64,000 bases of DNA from Streptomyces coacervatus (GCF_029223485.1 NZ_JARHTP010000014.1:62001-126000), one strand, 5' to 3'; positions 35,092 to 44,022 are shown, numbered from the stretch's first letter. Numbers and translations: made by a program. The notes: a model not told the origin generated them from the letters alone.

Positions 35092-35927
35092 AACACGTTC
35101 GGCATCCACACCGTCCCGTCCCGGCGCAGATGCGGATGCAGCGCTTCCGCGAGCTCCTTGTCCACCTGCGCCTGGTCGGTCGCCGAGATCGCCGCGTCGA
35201 ACAGGCCCGTCGACAGGAGCCCCCGTACCGCGCTGTCCATGTCGGCGTACCCGAAGGGGCAGGCGACCCGCCCGGAGCCGTCGGGCTTCAGGCCCGCCCG
35301 CTGCGCGACCTCCTCCAGATCGTCGCGAAGGGCGGGGCGCCAACTGCCCGTGCTGCGCAGCGGATCCGCCAGCCTGGTGGCCACCCGCAGCACGGACGAC
35401 GTGGTGCAACGTTCCGGCGGACCCCAGCCGGCGAGCACCACGGGCGCCCCGTGCCCGACGAGCGGTGTCGCTGCCCGCAACAGCCCGCCGAGCCCCTCCG
35501 AGTCGCCCGCGAGACACCCGATCGGCTCGAAAGCCGTCACCAGGGTGAACGCGGGCGTCTCCGCGTCGCCCGCGGCCGTGATGTCTTCCGGTGAGCCGTC
35601 GACGATCCGGGTGTCCGTACGCGCGCGCGTGCCCCACGCGTCCGGGAGCAGCCTCTCCCGCGCGAGAGCCAGTCGTTCGGGGGAGTGGTCGACACCGGTG
35701 ACCGCCGCGCCTCTGGAGGCCGCCATCAGCAGGGCCAGCCCGCTGCCGCAGCCGAGGCCCAACAACCGTGTGCCGGGGCCCACTTCCAGTCGCTCGTAGA
35801 CGGCCTCGTAGAGCGGGACCAGCATCCGCTCCTGGATCTCGGACCAGTCACGCGCGCGTGCACACAGGTCCACACGGGGCACCTCGCCCGCATGGGACGG
35901 GTGCTGCCGCACGAGCGTAGGTGTCAT
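35064..35927 (-). CDS. SAM-dependent methyltransferase, substrate unknown
   Basis: 287-residue class I methyltransferase. Motif I is LLGLGCGSGLALLMAA followed by the acidic GVDHSPERLALAR, which bind S-adenosylmethionine. The rest shows no recognisable specificity domain. Start at ATG 35927 (MTPTLVRQHPSHAG); an upstream in-frame extension looks non-coding. Convergent with ftsH, divergent from proS. An uncharacterised tailoring or house-cleaning enzyme; function is not assigned. Confidence 0.8.
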   Translation of the reverse strand: MTPTLVRQHPSHAGEVPRVDLCARARDWSEIQERMLVPLYEAVYERLEVGPGTRLLGLGCGSGLALLMAASRGAAVTGVDHSPERLALARERLLPDAWGTRARTDTRIVDGSPEDITAAGDAETPAFTLVTAFEPIGCLAGDSEGLGGLLRAATPLVGHGAPVVLAGWGPPERCTTSSVLRVATRLADPLRSTGSWRPALRDDLEEVAQRAGLKPDGSGRVACPFGYADMDSAVRGLLSTGLFDAAISATDQAQVDKELAEALHPHLRRDGTVWMPNVFRYLIARTP

Positions 35928-36126
35928 GTAAAGCGCCCCAATCCGCCGAGAGTTGCCGCTGTACCCGTTTCCATGGCCCCCGTGACGTGCGCTCGCACTC
36001 CCCCCGTATGCCAGATAACTCCGCACTCGACCGCTCGTCCAGGGGTTGTGGGGCCCGGCTTGTGGGTTGCCTGTGCAGGCAAAAAAGAATTCACATCCCG
36101 GCAACGTGAGCCCCTACCATCGCGCA

Positions 36127-37542
36127 ATGGCAAAGGCTCCCGTTCTCACCCCGCGCGCGGACGACTTCCCGCGCTGGTACCAGGATCTGATCAGCAAGGC
36201 CGAGCTGGCCGACAACGGCCCGGTGCGCGGCACCATGGTGATCCGACCGTACGGGTACGGGCTGTGGGAGCGGATGCAGGCCGAGATGGACGCCCGGATC
36301 AAGGAGACGGGCACGCAGAACGCGTACTTCCCGCTGCTGATCCCGCAGTCGTACTTCGCCCGGGAGGCCGACCACGTCGAGGGCTTCGCGCCCGAACTGG
36401 CCGTGGTCACCCATGGCGGCGGCAAGGAGCTGGAGGAGCCCGCGGTCGTCCGCCCCACCTCCGAGATGATCATCAACGACTACTTCTCGAAGTGGGTGCA
36501 GAGCTACCGCGACCTGCCCCTGCTGATCAACCAGTGGGCGAACGTGGTCCGTTGGGAGCTCAGGCCCCGCCTCTTCCTCCGTACGACCGAATTCCTGTGG
36601 CAGGAGGGCCACACCGCGCACGCCACGTACGAGGAGGCGCGCGACTTCGCCGCGCACATCCAGCGGCACGTCTACGGGGACTTCCTGACCAGCGTCCTCG
36701 CCATGGACTTCGTCTCCGGCCGCAAGACGGTCAAGGAACGCTTCGCCGGCGCCGTCAACACCCTCACGCTCGAAAGCATGATGGGCGACGGCAAGGCCCT
36801 CCAGATGGTCACCAGCCACGAGCTGGGCCAGAACTTCGCCAAGGCCTTCAACACCCGGTACCTGTCCCGGGAAGGCAGACAGGAGCTCGTCTGGCAGACC
36901 TCCTGGGGCTCGACCACCCGCATGATCGGCGCCCTGGTGATGACTCACGGAGATGACAACGGCCTCAGGGTCCCGCCGCGGCTGGCGCAGATCCAGGTCG
37001 TCGTCCTCGCGATCAAGGGCGACGAGGCGGTTTTGGCCAAGGTCCGCGAGCTCGGCGACCGGCTGAAGGCGGCGGGCCTCCGCGTCCACGTAGACGACCG
37101 CACCGACACCCCCTTCGGGCGCCGCGCCGTCGACTGGGAGCTGAAGGGCGTGCCCGTACGCATCGAGGTCGGGCCCCGTGACCTGGAGAACGGCACTGCG
37201 ATGCTGGCCCGCCGCATCCCGGGCGGCAAGGAGCCGATGCCCATCGACTCCCTCGTACGACTCCTCCCCGCGATCCTCGACGAGGACCAGGCGCTCCTCC
37301 TCACCCAGTCCCGCGAGCGCCGCGAGTCCCGTACGTCGGACGTGTCGACGATCGGCGAAGCCGTCGAGGTGGCCCGCGACGGCGGCTGGGCGCGCATCCC
37401 CTGGGCGGACCTGGGCGAAGAAGGCGAGGCCGCACTGGCCGAGCACGCGGTGACCGTACGGTGTCTGGTCGCTGCCGACGGGTCGGTGCCCGACGCCGAC
37501 GACGCGCCCGGTAACGTCGCGGTCGTCGCGCGCGCTTACTGA
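36127..37542 (+). CDS. proS: Prolyl-tRNA synthetase, archaeal/eukaryal-type (short form)
   Basis: Class II aminoacyl-tRNA synthetase of 471 residues. It has motif 2 (RWELRPRLFLRTTEFLWQEG), motif 3 region (SWGSTTRMIGALVMTHGDD) and an anticodon-binding domain (IQVVVLAIKG ... LRVHVDD), without the editing insertion of the long bacterial ProRS, and with the length of the archaeal-type family. Streptomyces genomes usually have a long ProRS elsewhere, so this may be a second enzyme, perhaps tolerant to an inhibitor; that is an inference. ATG 36127 is preceded by an unusually A-rich tract (AAAAAAGAATT). Confidence 0.9.
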   Translation: MAKAPVLTPRADDFPRWYQDLISKAELADNGPVRGTMVIRPYGYGLWERMQAEMDARIKETGTQNAYFPLLIPQSYFAREADHVEGFAPELAVVTHGGGKELEEPAVVRPTSEMIINDYFSKWVQSYRDLPLLINQWANVVRWELRPRLFLRTTEFLWQEGHTAHATYEEARDFAAHIQRHVYGDFLTSVLAMDFVSGRKTVKERFAGAVNTLTLESMMGDGKALQMVTSHELGQNFAKAFNTRYLSREGRQELVWQTSWGSTTRMIGALVMTHGDDNGLRVPPRLAQIQVVVLAIKGDEAVLAKVRELGDRLKAAGLRVHVDDRTDTPFGRRAVDWELKGVPVRIEVGPRDLENGTAMLARRIPGGKEPMPIDSLVRLLPAILDEDQALLLTQSRERRESRTSDVSTIGEAVEVARDGGWARIPWADLGEEGEAALAEHAVTVRCLVAADGSVPDADDAPGNVAVVARAY

Positions 37543-37652
37543 TACAGGGCCCTTCCGCCGCGAGAGCGACCGAAACGCCCCTTGCGCATCTGCGGATCAC
37601 AGCCGCACCGGGCCGTGGACATCGGCTACGTGCCCGGTCGTAGGTCGGACTA

Positions 37653-37669
37653 CGTACCACCTTGGTACG
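37653..37669. promoter_or_regulatory. Perfect 7-bp dyad in the proS-metalloprotease spacer
   Basis: CGTACCA-n3-TGGTACG at 37653-37669 lies in a 261-bp spacer without a gene. A 3-nt loop makes it a possible hairpin, or an operator for the downstream gene. The remainder of the spacer shows no convincing promoter. Confidence 0.4.
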
Positions 37670-37803
37670 AGCTGTGAGGTTTCTCCGCAGATCAGCGCAC
37701 AAGCCCTCGTCAGGGCGCATCAGCGGCAACTGACGGGTACGTGCAAATTATTTGGGATGACCCGGAATAGGAACACATTCGAGCTCCCGCTCGTTGTCAT
37801 TAC

Positions 37804-38400
37804 GTGAGCACGACACAGACACCACCTGTTCTCGCCGCAGAGCTGGCAGAGGCGTGGGCCGACATTCAGCGGTACCACCCCGAGCTGCCGGACCTTGCCG
37901 CGCCAGAGTCCCTGATCGGAGAGTCGTCGTCCGCGTGCGGTCACGAGCTCTCCTTCGAGCGACTGCTCCATGAGGCAGTCCATGGCATCGCCGCCGCGCG
38001 CGGTGTGCGCGACACGTCCCGCGCCGGCCGGTACCACAACCGCAGATTCCTTGCGATCGCCGAGGAGCTGGGCCTGGACCACCCCGAGGAACCGCATCCC
38101 AGCAGCGGCTTCTCGCTGGTCACGCTCAACCCCGAGGCAAAGCGCCGCTACCGCCCGACCATCGAGCGGCTGCAGCGCGCCCTGAAGGCCCACACGGCAG
38201 CCACCTCCGCCGACACCCCGAAGAGCTTCCGGGGCCCGGCGGCCCGGCACGGCTCGTCCGGGGGCGGGGTGCGAGTGAAGGCGGTGTGCGACTGCGGCCG
38301 TAACGTACGGGTCGTCCCGTCGGTACTGGCGCAGGCGCCGATCGTCTGCGGAGGGTGCGGCAAGCCGTTCCGGATCCCGGAGGTCGTCGGCGCGGCATGA
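37804..38400 (+). CDS. Putative HExxH zinc metalloprotease with C-terminal zinc ribbon (SprT-like)
   Basis: 198-residue soluble protein. The motif LLHEAVHGIAAARG supplies HExxH, and GRYHNRRFLAIAEELG is a plausible third-ligand helix; the C-terminus has VCDCGRNVRV ... IVCGGCGKPF, a four-Cys zinc ribbon. This arrangement resembles SprT/Spartan-type proteins that cut DNA-protein crosslinks, but the similarity is inferred from motifs only. The GTG at 37804 lacks a clear Shine-Dalgarno. Confidence 0.75.
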   Translation: MSTTQTPPVLAAELAEAWADIQRYHPELPDLAAPESLIGESSSACGHELSFERLLHEAVHGIAAARGVRDTSRAGRYHNRRFLAIAEELGLDHPEEPHPSSGFSLVTLNPEAKRRYRPTIERLQRALKAHTAATSADTPKSFRGPAARHGSSGGGVRVKAVCDCGRNVRVVPSVLAQAPIVCGGCGKPFRIPEVVGAA

Positions 38401-38495
38401 GGATGCGGCTGCTCGTGGCAGCCGCACCCCGAAGCCGTAGCGGGCGTGCGCAGTCTGTGGGCACCTGGAATGCCGGGTGCCCCTCAGGCATGCCC

Positions 38496-38533
38496 TGCCA
38501 CACCCGGTCGGAAGCGACCCGCCGGGTGTGGCA
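38496..38533. terminator. Hairpin between the metalloprotease gene and rpsP
   Basis: A perfect 12-bp stem (TGCCACACCCGG with CCGGGTGTGGCA) encloses 14 nt. It lies 95 bp after the metalloprotease stop and 140 bp before rpsP, so it likely terminates the former; the rpsP promoter and a leader of about 130 nt must follow or overlap it. Confidence 0.7.
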
Positions 38534-38672
38534 CAATGGCTAGCTGTACTCGACAGCCGCACAGGAACCCTCTCGCCTCCGGCTGACGCGTCCATCGGGC
38601 ACTCGGGTACCGCAACCCCACGCGGCAATCTCGCCGTGCCCAACCACGTCAAAACCAGGAGAATCCACTCCC

Positions 38673-39092
38673 GTGGCAGTCAAGATCAAGCTGAAGCGTC
38701 TGGGCAAGATCCGTTCGCCTCACTACCGCATCGTCGTCGCCGACTCCCGCACCCGCCGTGACGGCCGTGCGATCGAGGAGATCGGTCTGTACCACCCGGT
38801 GCAGAACCCCTCGCGCATCGAGGTCGACACGGACCGCGCGCAGTACTGGCTGAGTGTCGGCGCGCAGCCGACCGAGCCCGTCCTCGCCATCCTGAAGCTG
38901 ACCGGCGACTGGCAGAAGTTCAAGGGCCTGCCCGCCCCGGCTCCGCTGCTCGTGGCCGCGCCGAAGGCCGCTCGCCCGGTGTTCGACGCCCTCGGTGGCG
39001 ACGACGAGGGCAAGGGTGAGGCGATCACCCAGAAGAAGAAGGCTGAGAAGAAGGACGAGGCTCCGGCTGAGTCCGCGTCGACCGAGGCCTGA
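38673..39092 (+). CDS. rpsP: 30S ribosomal protein S16
   Basis: 139 residues: the S16 core (MAVKIKLKRLGKIRSPHYR, RRDGRAIEEIGLYHP) followed by a Lys/Glu/Ala-rich C-terminal extension of about 35 residues common in actinobacteria. GTG start. First gene of the rpsP-khpA-rimM-trmD cluster. Confidence 0.97.
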   Translation: MAVKIKLKRLGKIRSPHYRIVVADSRTRRDGRAIEEIGLYHPVQNPSRIEVDTDRAQYWLSVGAQPTEPVLAILKLTGDWQKFKGLPAPAPLLVAAPKAARPVFDALGGDDEGKGEAITQKKKAEKKDEAPAESASTEA

Positions 39093-39094
39093 GC

Positions 39095-39334
39095 ATGCTC
39101 GAGGAGGCTCTCGAGCACCTCGTGAAGGGCATCGTCGACAACCCTGACGATGTGCAGGTCGCCTCGCGCAACCTGCGCCGCGGACGCGTTCTCGAGGTCC
39201 GGGTCCACCCCGACGACCTCGGCAAGGTGATCGGCCGCAACGGCCGCACCGCGCGCGCTCTGCGCACCGTCGTGGGCGCCATCGGCGGCCGCGGTGTCCG
39301 CGTCGACCTCGTCGACGTGGACCACGTCCGCTGA
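39095..39334 (+). CDS. khpA: KhpA-type KH-domain RNA-binding protein
   Basis: 79-residue single KH domain with the GKVIGRNGRTARALR loop. It begins 2 bp after rpsP. Family members (YlqC/KhpA) bind RNA, usually with KhpB/Jag, and affect cell division and envelope growth. Confidence 0.93.
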   Translation: MLEEALEHLVKGIVDNPDDVQVASRNLRRGRVLEVRVHPDDLGKVIGRNGRTARALRTVVGAIGGRGVRVDLVDVDHVR

Positions 39335-39355
39335 CGCCAAACGCAACACCGGCTC

Positions 39356-39389
39356 GGGCCGGGGAGGGCCACTGGGCCGTCCCCGGCCC
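39356..39389 (+). terminator. Hairpin between khpA and rimM
   Basis: A 15-bp stem with one mismatch (39356-39370 with 39375-39389) and a 4-nt loop. Because rimM-trmD normally belong to the same operon, this may be an attenuator or partial terminator that lowers rimM-trmD expression relative to rpsP. Confidence 0.65.
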
Positions 39390-39417
39390 GTAGTCGTATG
39401 ACAGGAGATCTAGAGAA

Positions 39418-39972
39418 GTGCAGCTGGTAGTCGCTCGCATCGGCCGTGCTCACGGCATCAAGGGCGAGGTCACGGTCGAGGTCCGCACCGACGAGCCGGA
39501 GCTGAGGCTCGGGCCCGGCGCCGTACTGCTGACGGATCCCGCTTCCACGGGCCCGCTCACCATCGAGACCGGCCGCGTCCACAGCGGCCGCCTCCTTCTG
39601 CGCTTCGAGGGCGTGAAGGACCGCAACGCCGCCGAGGCGCTGCGCAACACCCTCCTGATCGCCGAGGTGGACCCGGAGGTGCTCCCCGAGGAGGAGGACG
39701 AGTACTACGACCACCAGCTGATGGACCTGGACGTGGTCACCAAGGACGGCGTGGAGGTCGGCCGGATCACCGAGATCTCGCACCTGCCCTCGCAGGACCT
39801 GTTCATCGTCGAGCGCCCCGACGGCAGCGAGGTCCTCATCCCCTTCGTCGAGGAGATCGTCACGGAGATCGATCTGGAGGAGCAGCGGGCGGTCATCGAC
39901 CCGCCGCCCGGGCTGATCGACGACCAGGCCGAAATCGTCTCCTCGCGGGACGTGCCCGGGGGAGAGGCGTAA
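39418..39972 (+). CDS. rimM: Ribosome maturation factor RimM
   Basis: 184 residues; binds S19 and aids 30S head maturation. N-terminal VVARIGRAHGIKGEVTVEV and the PRC-barrel part YYDHQLMDLDVVTKDG and FIVERPDGSEVLIPFV are typical. GTG at 39418 with GGAGA upstream; the stop shares one base with the trmD start (TAATG). Confidence 0.96.
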   Translation: MQLVVARIGRAHGIKGEVTVEVRTDEPELRLGPGAVLLTDPASTGPLTIETGRVHSGRLLLRFEGVKDRNAAEALRNTLLIAEVDPEVLPEEEDEYYDHQLMDLDVVTKDGVEVGRITEISHLPSQDLFIVERPDGSEVLIPFVEEIVTEIDLEEQRAVIDPPPGLIDDQAEIVSSRDVPGGEA

Positions 39973-40805
39973 TGCGCCTCGACGTCGTCACGATCTTCCC
40001 CGAGTACCTGGAGCCCCTGAACGTCTCCCTGGTCGGCAAGGCACGCGCGCGTGGACAGCTGAACGTGCACGTGCACGACCTGCGCGCGTGGACGTACGAC
40101 CGCCACAACACCGTCGACGACACGCCGTACGGCGGCGGTCCCGGCATGGTCATGAAGACCGACCCCTGGGGCGACGCCCTGGACTCCGCCCTCGCGGACG
40201 GCTACGAGACCGGCTCGCACGCGCCCGCGCTGATCGTCCCCACCCCCAGCGGCCGCCCCTTCACCCAGGAGCTCGCCGTCGAGCTCTCCGAGCGCCCGTG
40301 GCTGATCTTCACGCCCGCGCGCTACGAGGGCATCGACCGCCGGGTGATCGACGAGTACGCCACCCGGATGCCCGTCCACGAGGTGTCCATCGGCGACTAC
40401 GTCCTGGCCGGCGGCGAGGCGGCCGTCCTGGTCGTCACGGAGGCCGTGGCGCGGCTGCTGCCCGGAGTCCTCGGCAACGCGGAATCCCACCGCGACGACT
40501 CCTTCGCACCCGGCGCCATGGCCAACCTCCTGGAAGGCCCCGTCTACACCAAGCCCCCCGAGTGGCGCGGACGCGGCATCCCGGACGTGCTGCTCAGCGG
40601 CCACCACGGCAAGATCGCCCGCTGGCGCCGCGACGAGGCACTGAAGCGCACGACGGCCCATCGGCCCGACCTCATCGAGCGCTGCGACCCCAAGGCCTTC
40701 GACAAGAAGGACCGCGAGATGCTCTCCATCCTGGGTTGGGCGCCGGATCCGGAGGGGGAGCCGTACGGCCGATTTTGGCGCAGGCCAGAGGGCGTGGAAG
40801 AATAG
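39972..40805 (+). CDS. trmD: tRNA (guanine37-N1)-methyltransferase TrmD
   Basis: 277-residue SPOUT-class enzyme that methylates G37 of tRNAs. Conserved parts include MRLDVVTIFPEYL, DTPYGGGPGMVMK, ARYEGIDRRVIDEY, SIGDYVLAGGEAA (the knot) and PEWRGRGIPDVLLSGHH. Translationally coupled to rimM by a 1-bp overlap. Confidence 0.97.
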   Translation: MRLDVVTIFPEYLEPLNVSLVGKARARGQLNVHVHDLRAWTYDRHNTVDDTPYGGGPGMVMKTDPWGDALDSALADGYETGSHAPALIVPTPSGRPFTQELAVELSERPWLIFTPARYEGIDRRVIDEYATRMPVHEVSIGDYVLAGGEAAVLVVTEAVARLLPGVLGNAESHRDDSFAPGAMANLLEGPVYTKPPEWRGRGIPDVLLSGHHGKIARWRRDEALKRTTAHRPDLIERCDPKAFDKKDREMLSILGWAPDPEGEPYGRFWRRPEGVEE

Positions 40806-40939
40806 ACCGCTGTTGTGCGTCGTCCGGCGTGCGCCCCTGCCGCAGGGGGAAACGACGCCCGCCCCGGCACGGACAGCATCCTTCAGGAACACCTAGCTCC
40901 CGTTGATGACCTGTGGCATCAGCGAAGAAAGCAGACGAA

Positions 40940-41290
40940 ATGTCTCACCTGCTCGACTCCGTCGACAGCGCGTCGCTGCGCAGCGACGTCCCGGCCTTCC
41001 GCCCGGGTGACACCGTCAACGTCCACGTCCGCGTCATCGAGGGCAACCGCTCCCGTGTGCAGCAGTTCAAGGGCGTTGTGATCCGCCGCCAGGGCGCCGG
41101 TGTCCGCGAGACCTTCACGGTCCGCAAGGTCTCCTTCTCCGTCGGCGTCGAGCGCACCTTCCCGGTGCACACCCCGATCGTCGAGAAGATCGAGCTCGTC
41201 ACCCGCGGTGACGTGCGTCGCGCCAAGCTGTACTACCTGCGCGAGCTGCGCGGTAAGGCCGCGAAGATCAAGGAGAAGCGCGACAGCTGA
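40940..41290 (+). CDS. rplS: 50S ribosomal protein L19
   Basis: 116 residues starting MSHLLDSVDSASLRSD at ATG 40940; an upstream in-frame start would add nine residues not seen in the family. RPGDTVNVHVRVIEGNRSR and the basic C-terminus (KLYYLRELRGKAAKIKEK) are typical. About 134 bp of leader separate it from trmD. Confidence 0.96.
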   Translation: MSHLLDSVDSASLRSDVPAFRPGDTVNVHVRVIEGNRSRVQQFKGVVIRRQGAGVRETFTVRKVSFSVGVERTFPVHTPIVEKIELVTRGDVRRAKLYYLRELRGKAAKIKEKRDS

Positions 41291-41307
41291 GCTCGCGTAG
41301 GCGTTCA

Positions 41308-41322
41308 TATCCGGGCCGGATA
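41308..41322. promoter_or_regulatory. Palindrome and possible -10 upstream of the first signal peptidase gene
   Basis: TATCCGG-G-CCGGATA overlaps GATAACAT, which could provide a -10 hexamer (TAACAT, 41321-41326) 10 bp before the ATG at 41336, implying a leaderless or very short leader transcript under repressor control. Function inferred only from position. Confidence 0.35.
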
Positions 41323-41335
41323 ACATCTGGCCCCG

Positions 41336-42028
41336 ATGGACACCGAAGCACAGCCGACGGAGCGCGACCGCTCCTCCCGCCCTGAACCAGTGGCTGCGGA
41401 GGGACGGTCGCGTTTCGCGTTGGTGTCGCGGATCACGGACTGGCTGCCCGGCGGCCGGCTCTCCCTGATCGTGCTGGTCTGCCTGGTGTTTTTGCTGATC
41501 CTCAACGGTTTCGTGGTGCAACCGTTCCAGATTCCCAGCGGATCCATGGAAAACGGATTGAGGATCGGGGACCGGGTTCTCGTAAATAAGTTGGCGTACC
41601 GTTTCGGTGCCGAGCCGCGCCGCGGCGATGTTGTGGTGTTCGACGGAACTGGGTATTTCGGGAACGCGGACTACATCAAGCGCGTCGTGGGAGTGGGTGG
41701 GGACCGGGTGGTCTGCTGTGACAAGGAGGGGAGGATCCAGGTGAACGGCCGGTCGGTCGACGAGTCGACTTTCCTGTACCCCGGTGACAGCCCCTCCACG
41801 GTGTCCTTCACCGCCGTCGTGCCCGACGGCACCCTCTTCGTGCTCGGCGACCACCGCAGCGACTCCAGTGACTCCCGCGACCACCTCGGTTCGCCCGGGG
41901 GCGGCATGATCCCGGTGTCCGACGTCATCGGCCGCGCCGACTGGATCGTCTGGCCCGCCGGTCACTGGATCCGCATCGATCGTCCGAGCGCCTACGCGCG
42001 TGTGTCCGCCGGCGGTGCGCATGGGTAA
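41336..42028 (+). CDS. lepB: Type I signal peptidase (first of four)
   Basis: 230-residue membrane serine protease that cleaves signal peptides. One N-terminal membrane helix (SLIVLVCLVFLLILNGFVV), then FQIPSGSME with Ser70, and DYIKRVVGVGGD with Lys115, the Ser/Lys dyad. It lacks a long C-terminal anchor, matching the SipW member of the Streptomyces sipWXYZ cluster by position. Stop overlaps the next gene by 8 bp. Confidence 0.95.
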   Translation: MDTEAQPTERDRSSRPEPVAAEGRSRFALVSRITDWLPGGRLSLIVLVCLVFLLILNGFVVQPFQIPSGSMENGLRIGDRVLVNKLAYRFGAEPRRGDVVVFDGTGYFGNADYIKRVVGVGGDRVVCCDKEGRIQVNGRSVDESTFLYPGDSPSTVSFTAVVPDGTLFVLGDHRSDSSDSRDHLGSPGGGMIPVSDVIGRADWIVWPAGHWIRIDRPSAYARVSAGGAHG

Positions 42029-43151
42029 CCGCGGCAAACCGCGTGGAGCCACCCCCGGCAGCACCTTCGGCAACGAGAACCTGCTGCCCACCGGCTCCCG
42101 CCGGACCAGTGGCGCAAGCGCCCCGGTCGCCGGGGGCGGCGGTCGCACCCGCGCCGAGCGGCGCAAGCTGCAGCGCAAGGTCAAACGAAAGCGCAGGCGC
42201 GGCGCGGTCAAGGAGATACCCCTCCTCGTCGGCGTCGCGGTCCTCATAGCCCTGGTCCTGAAGACGTTCCTCGTCCAGGCGTTCGTGATCCCGTCCGGCT
42301 CCATGGAGCAGACGATCCGGATCGGCGACCGTGTCCTGGTCGACAAGTTCACCCCCTGGTTCGGCTCGAAGCCCAAGCGCGGGGACGTCGTCGTCTTCAA
42401 GGACCCGGGCGGCTGGCTCGCGGACGAGCAGACCACTACGAAGAAGAGCGACCCCGTCGTCGTCAAGCAGGTCAAGGAAGGGCTCACCTTCATCGGCCTG
42501 CTGCCGTCCGACAACGAGAAGGACCTCATCAAGCGGGTCATCGGGGTCGGCGGCGACCATGTCAAGTGCTGTGACTCGCAAGGGCGGGTGACCGTCAACG
42601 GTGTTCCCCTGACCGAGGGCGACTACCTGTATCCCGGAAACGCCCCCTCCACACAGGAGTTCGACATCACCGTCCCCAAGGGGCGGTTGTGGGTGATGGG
42701 CGATCACCGGGGCAACTCCGCGGACTCCCGCGCCCACCAGAACACGGCCTACGGCGGCACGGTCTCCGAGGACTCCGTGGTGGGACGGGCGATGGTCATC
42801 GCCTGGCCCTTCGGCCACTGGACTTCCTTGAAAGAACCTAAAACTTTCTCCTCCGTTTCCAACTCCGTGTCGGGGACGACCGCGTCCCCGCAGCTGTCGC
42901 ATAGGGTTGCTCCTGACTATTTCAACGGAACGATCCAGCTCCCGAGCCCTGCGGAACTCCCGCTCGTTATGGGAGTGGTGGGCCTGCACCGCGTCCGGTT
43001 CAGGCAGCGGCACAGAGTAAGGAGTTGGCGTGGGGGATGTGGCGGTTGGCGCACGGTCCGGACACGACGGCGAGGAGCACCGCGGACAGCCCGTCCAAGG
43101 AGTCTCCGCAGCCGTCCCGGCCGCGGACAGCGCCGTGACCTCCGGGAGTGA
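42021..43151 (+). CDS. lepB: Type I signal peptidase (second of four), long C-terminal tail
   Basis: 376 residues; membrane helix at about 66-85, VIPSGSME with Ser94, and LIKRVIGVGGD with Lys171. A C-terminal hydrophobic stretch (AELPLVMGVVGLHRV) is followed by an Arg-rich tail of about 50 residues that is read out of frame through the first 122 nt of the third gene. Positional equivalent of SipX. The long overlap may be real or may reflect loss of an earlier stop codon. Confidence 0.92.
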   Translation: MGNRGKPRGATPGSTFGNENLLPTGSRRTSGASAPVAGGGGRTRAERRKLQRKVKRKRRRGAVKEIPLLVGVAVLIALVLKTFLVQAFVIPSGSMEQTIRIGDRVLVDKFTPWFGSKPKRGDVVVFKDPGGWLADEQTTTKKSDPVVVKQVKEGLTFIGLLPSDNEKDLIKRVIGVGGDHVKCCDSQGRVTVNGVPLTEGDYLYPGNAPSTQEFDITVPKGRLWVMGDHRGNSADSRAHQNTAYGGTVSEDSVVGRAMVIAWPFGHWTSLKEPKTFSSVSNSVSGTTASPQLSHRVAPDYFNGTIQLPSPAELPLVMGVVGLHRVRFRQRHRVRSWRGGCGGWRTVRTRRRGAPRTARPRSLRSRPGRGQRRDLRE

Positions 43152-44022
43152 CTCCGGGGCGACCGATGACGGGCCGGTGGCCGGCGAGCGCAACGGGACC
43201 GAGGAACAGGGCTCGGGCGGGACACCCCCCAAGTCCAAGAAGCAGCGTTCCTTCTGGAAGGAGCTGCCCATCCTGATCGGTATCGCGCTCGTGCTGGCGC
43301 TGCTGATCAAGACGTTCCTGGTGCAGGCGTTCTCGATCCCGTCGGACTCGATGCAGAACACCCTTCAGCAGGGCGACCGGGTCCTGGTCGACAAGCTCAC
43401 CCCTTGGTTCGGCTCGAAGCCGGAGCGCGGCGAGGTCGTCGTCTTCCACGACCCGGACAACTGGCTGGCGGGCGAGCCCACGGCCAATCCGAACGCGCTG
43501 CAGAAGGCCCTCAGCTGGATCGGCCTGATGCCGTCCGCCGAGGAGAAGGACCTCATCAAGCGCGTCATCGGAGTCGGCGGCGACACCGTCTCCTGCAAGG
43601 GCTCGGGCCCGCTCAGGGTCAACGGCAAGGCGCTCAACGACGCGTCGTTCGTGTACGCGGGCAACACGCCGTGCAGCGTCGACGACCAGGGCGGCCAGTT
43701 CTCGGTGAAGGTCCCCAAGGGCTACATCTGGGTCATGGGTGACCACCGCCAGAACTCGCGCGACTCGCGCTACAACCAGAGCGACAAGCACAACGGCATG
43801 GTTCCGGTGAGCAAGGTCGTCGGACGCGCCATCGTCATCGCCTGGCCGATCACCCGCTGGGACACCCTCCCGATCCCGGACACCTTCGACCAGCCGGGCC
43901 TGAACAACCAGTCCTCGGCGTCGGCCGCGCTTTCGGCCGCCCCGAACGCGCTCGCCCTGGCCGGTGCGGTGCCGGCGGCCCTGTGGCGTCGTAGGCGGAT
44001 CGCGGTCGCCGAGACCCGCTGA
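43030..44022 (+). CDS. lepB: Type I signal peptidase (third of four)
   Basis: 330 residues from GTG 43030, which has a strong AAGGAG 6 bp upstream. A long acidic/Gly-rich cytosolic N-terminus precedes the membrane helix (LPILIGIALVLALLIKTFLV); SIPSDSMQ carries Ser107 and LIKRVIGVGGD Lys177. A second hydrophobic segment (AALSAAPNALALAGAVPAAL) near the end and RRRR suggest a C-terminal anchor. Positional equivalent of SipY. Confidence 0.94.
   Translation: MGDVAVGARSGHDGEEHRGQPVQGVSAAVPAADSAVTSGSDSGATDDGPVAGERNGTEEQGSGGTPPKSKKQRSFWKELPILIGIALVLALLIKTFLVQAFSIPSDSMQNTLQQGDRVLVDKLTPWFGSKPERGEVVVFHDPDNWLAGEPTANPNALQKALSWIGLMPSAEEKDLIKRVIGVGGDTVSCKGSGPLRVNGKALNDASFVYAGNTPCSVDDQGGQFSVKVPKGYIWVMGDHRQNSRDSRYNQSDKHNGMVPVSKVVGRAIVIAWPITRWDTLPIPDTFDQPGLNNQSSASAALSAAPNALALAGAVPAALWRRRRIAVAETR

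Noticed and set aside
36091..37446. Leftward 451-codon open frame opposite proS
   Set aside because: Antisense shadow; no domain, no ribosome-binding site, and proS is full length and conserved.
38401..38672. Possible tRNA or small RNA in the spacer before rpsP
   Set aside because: Only one strong hairpin is present; no cloverleaf, anticodon stem or CCA-like end could be assembled.
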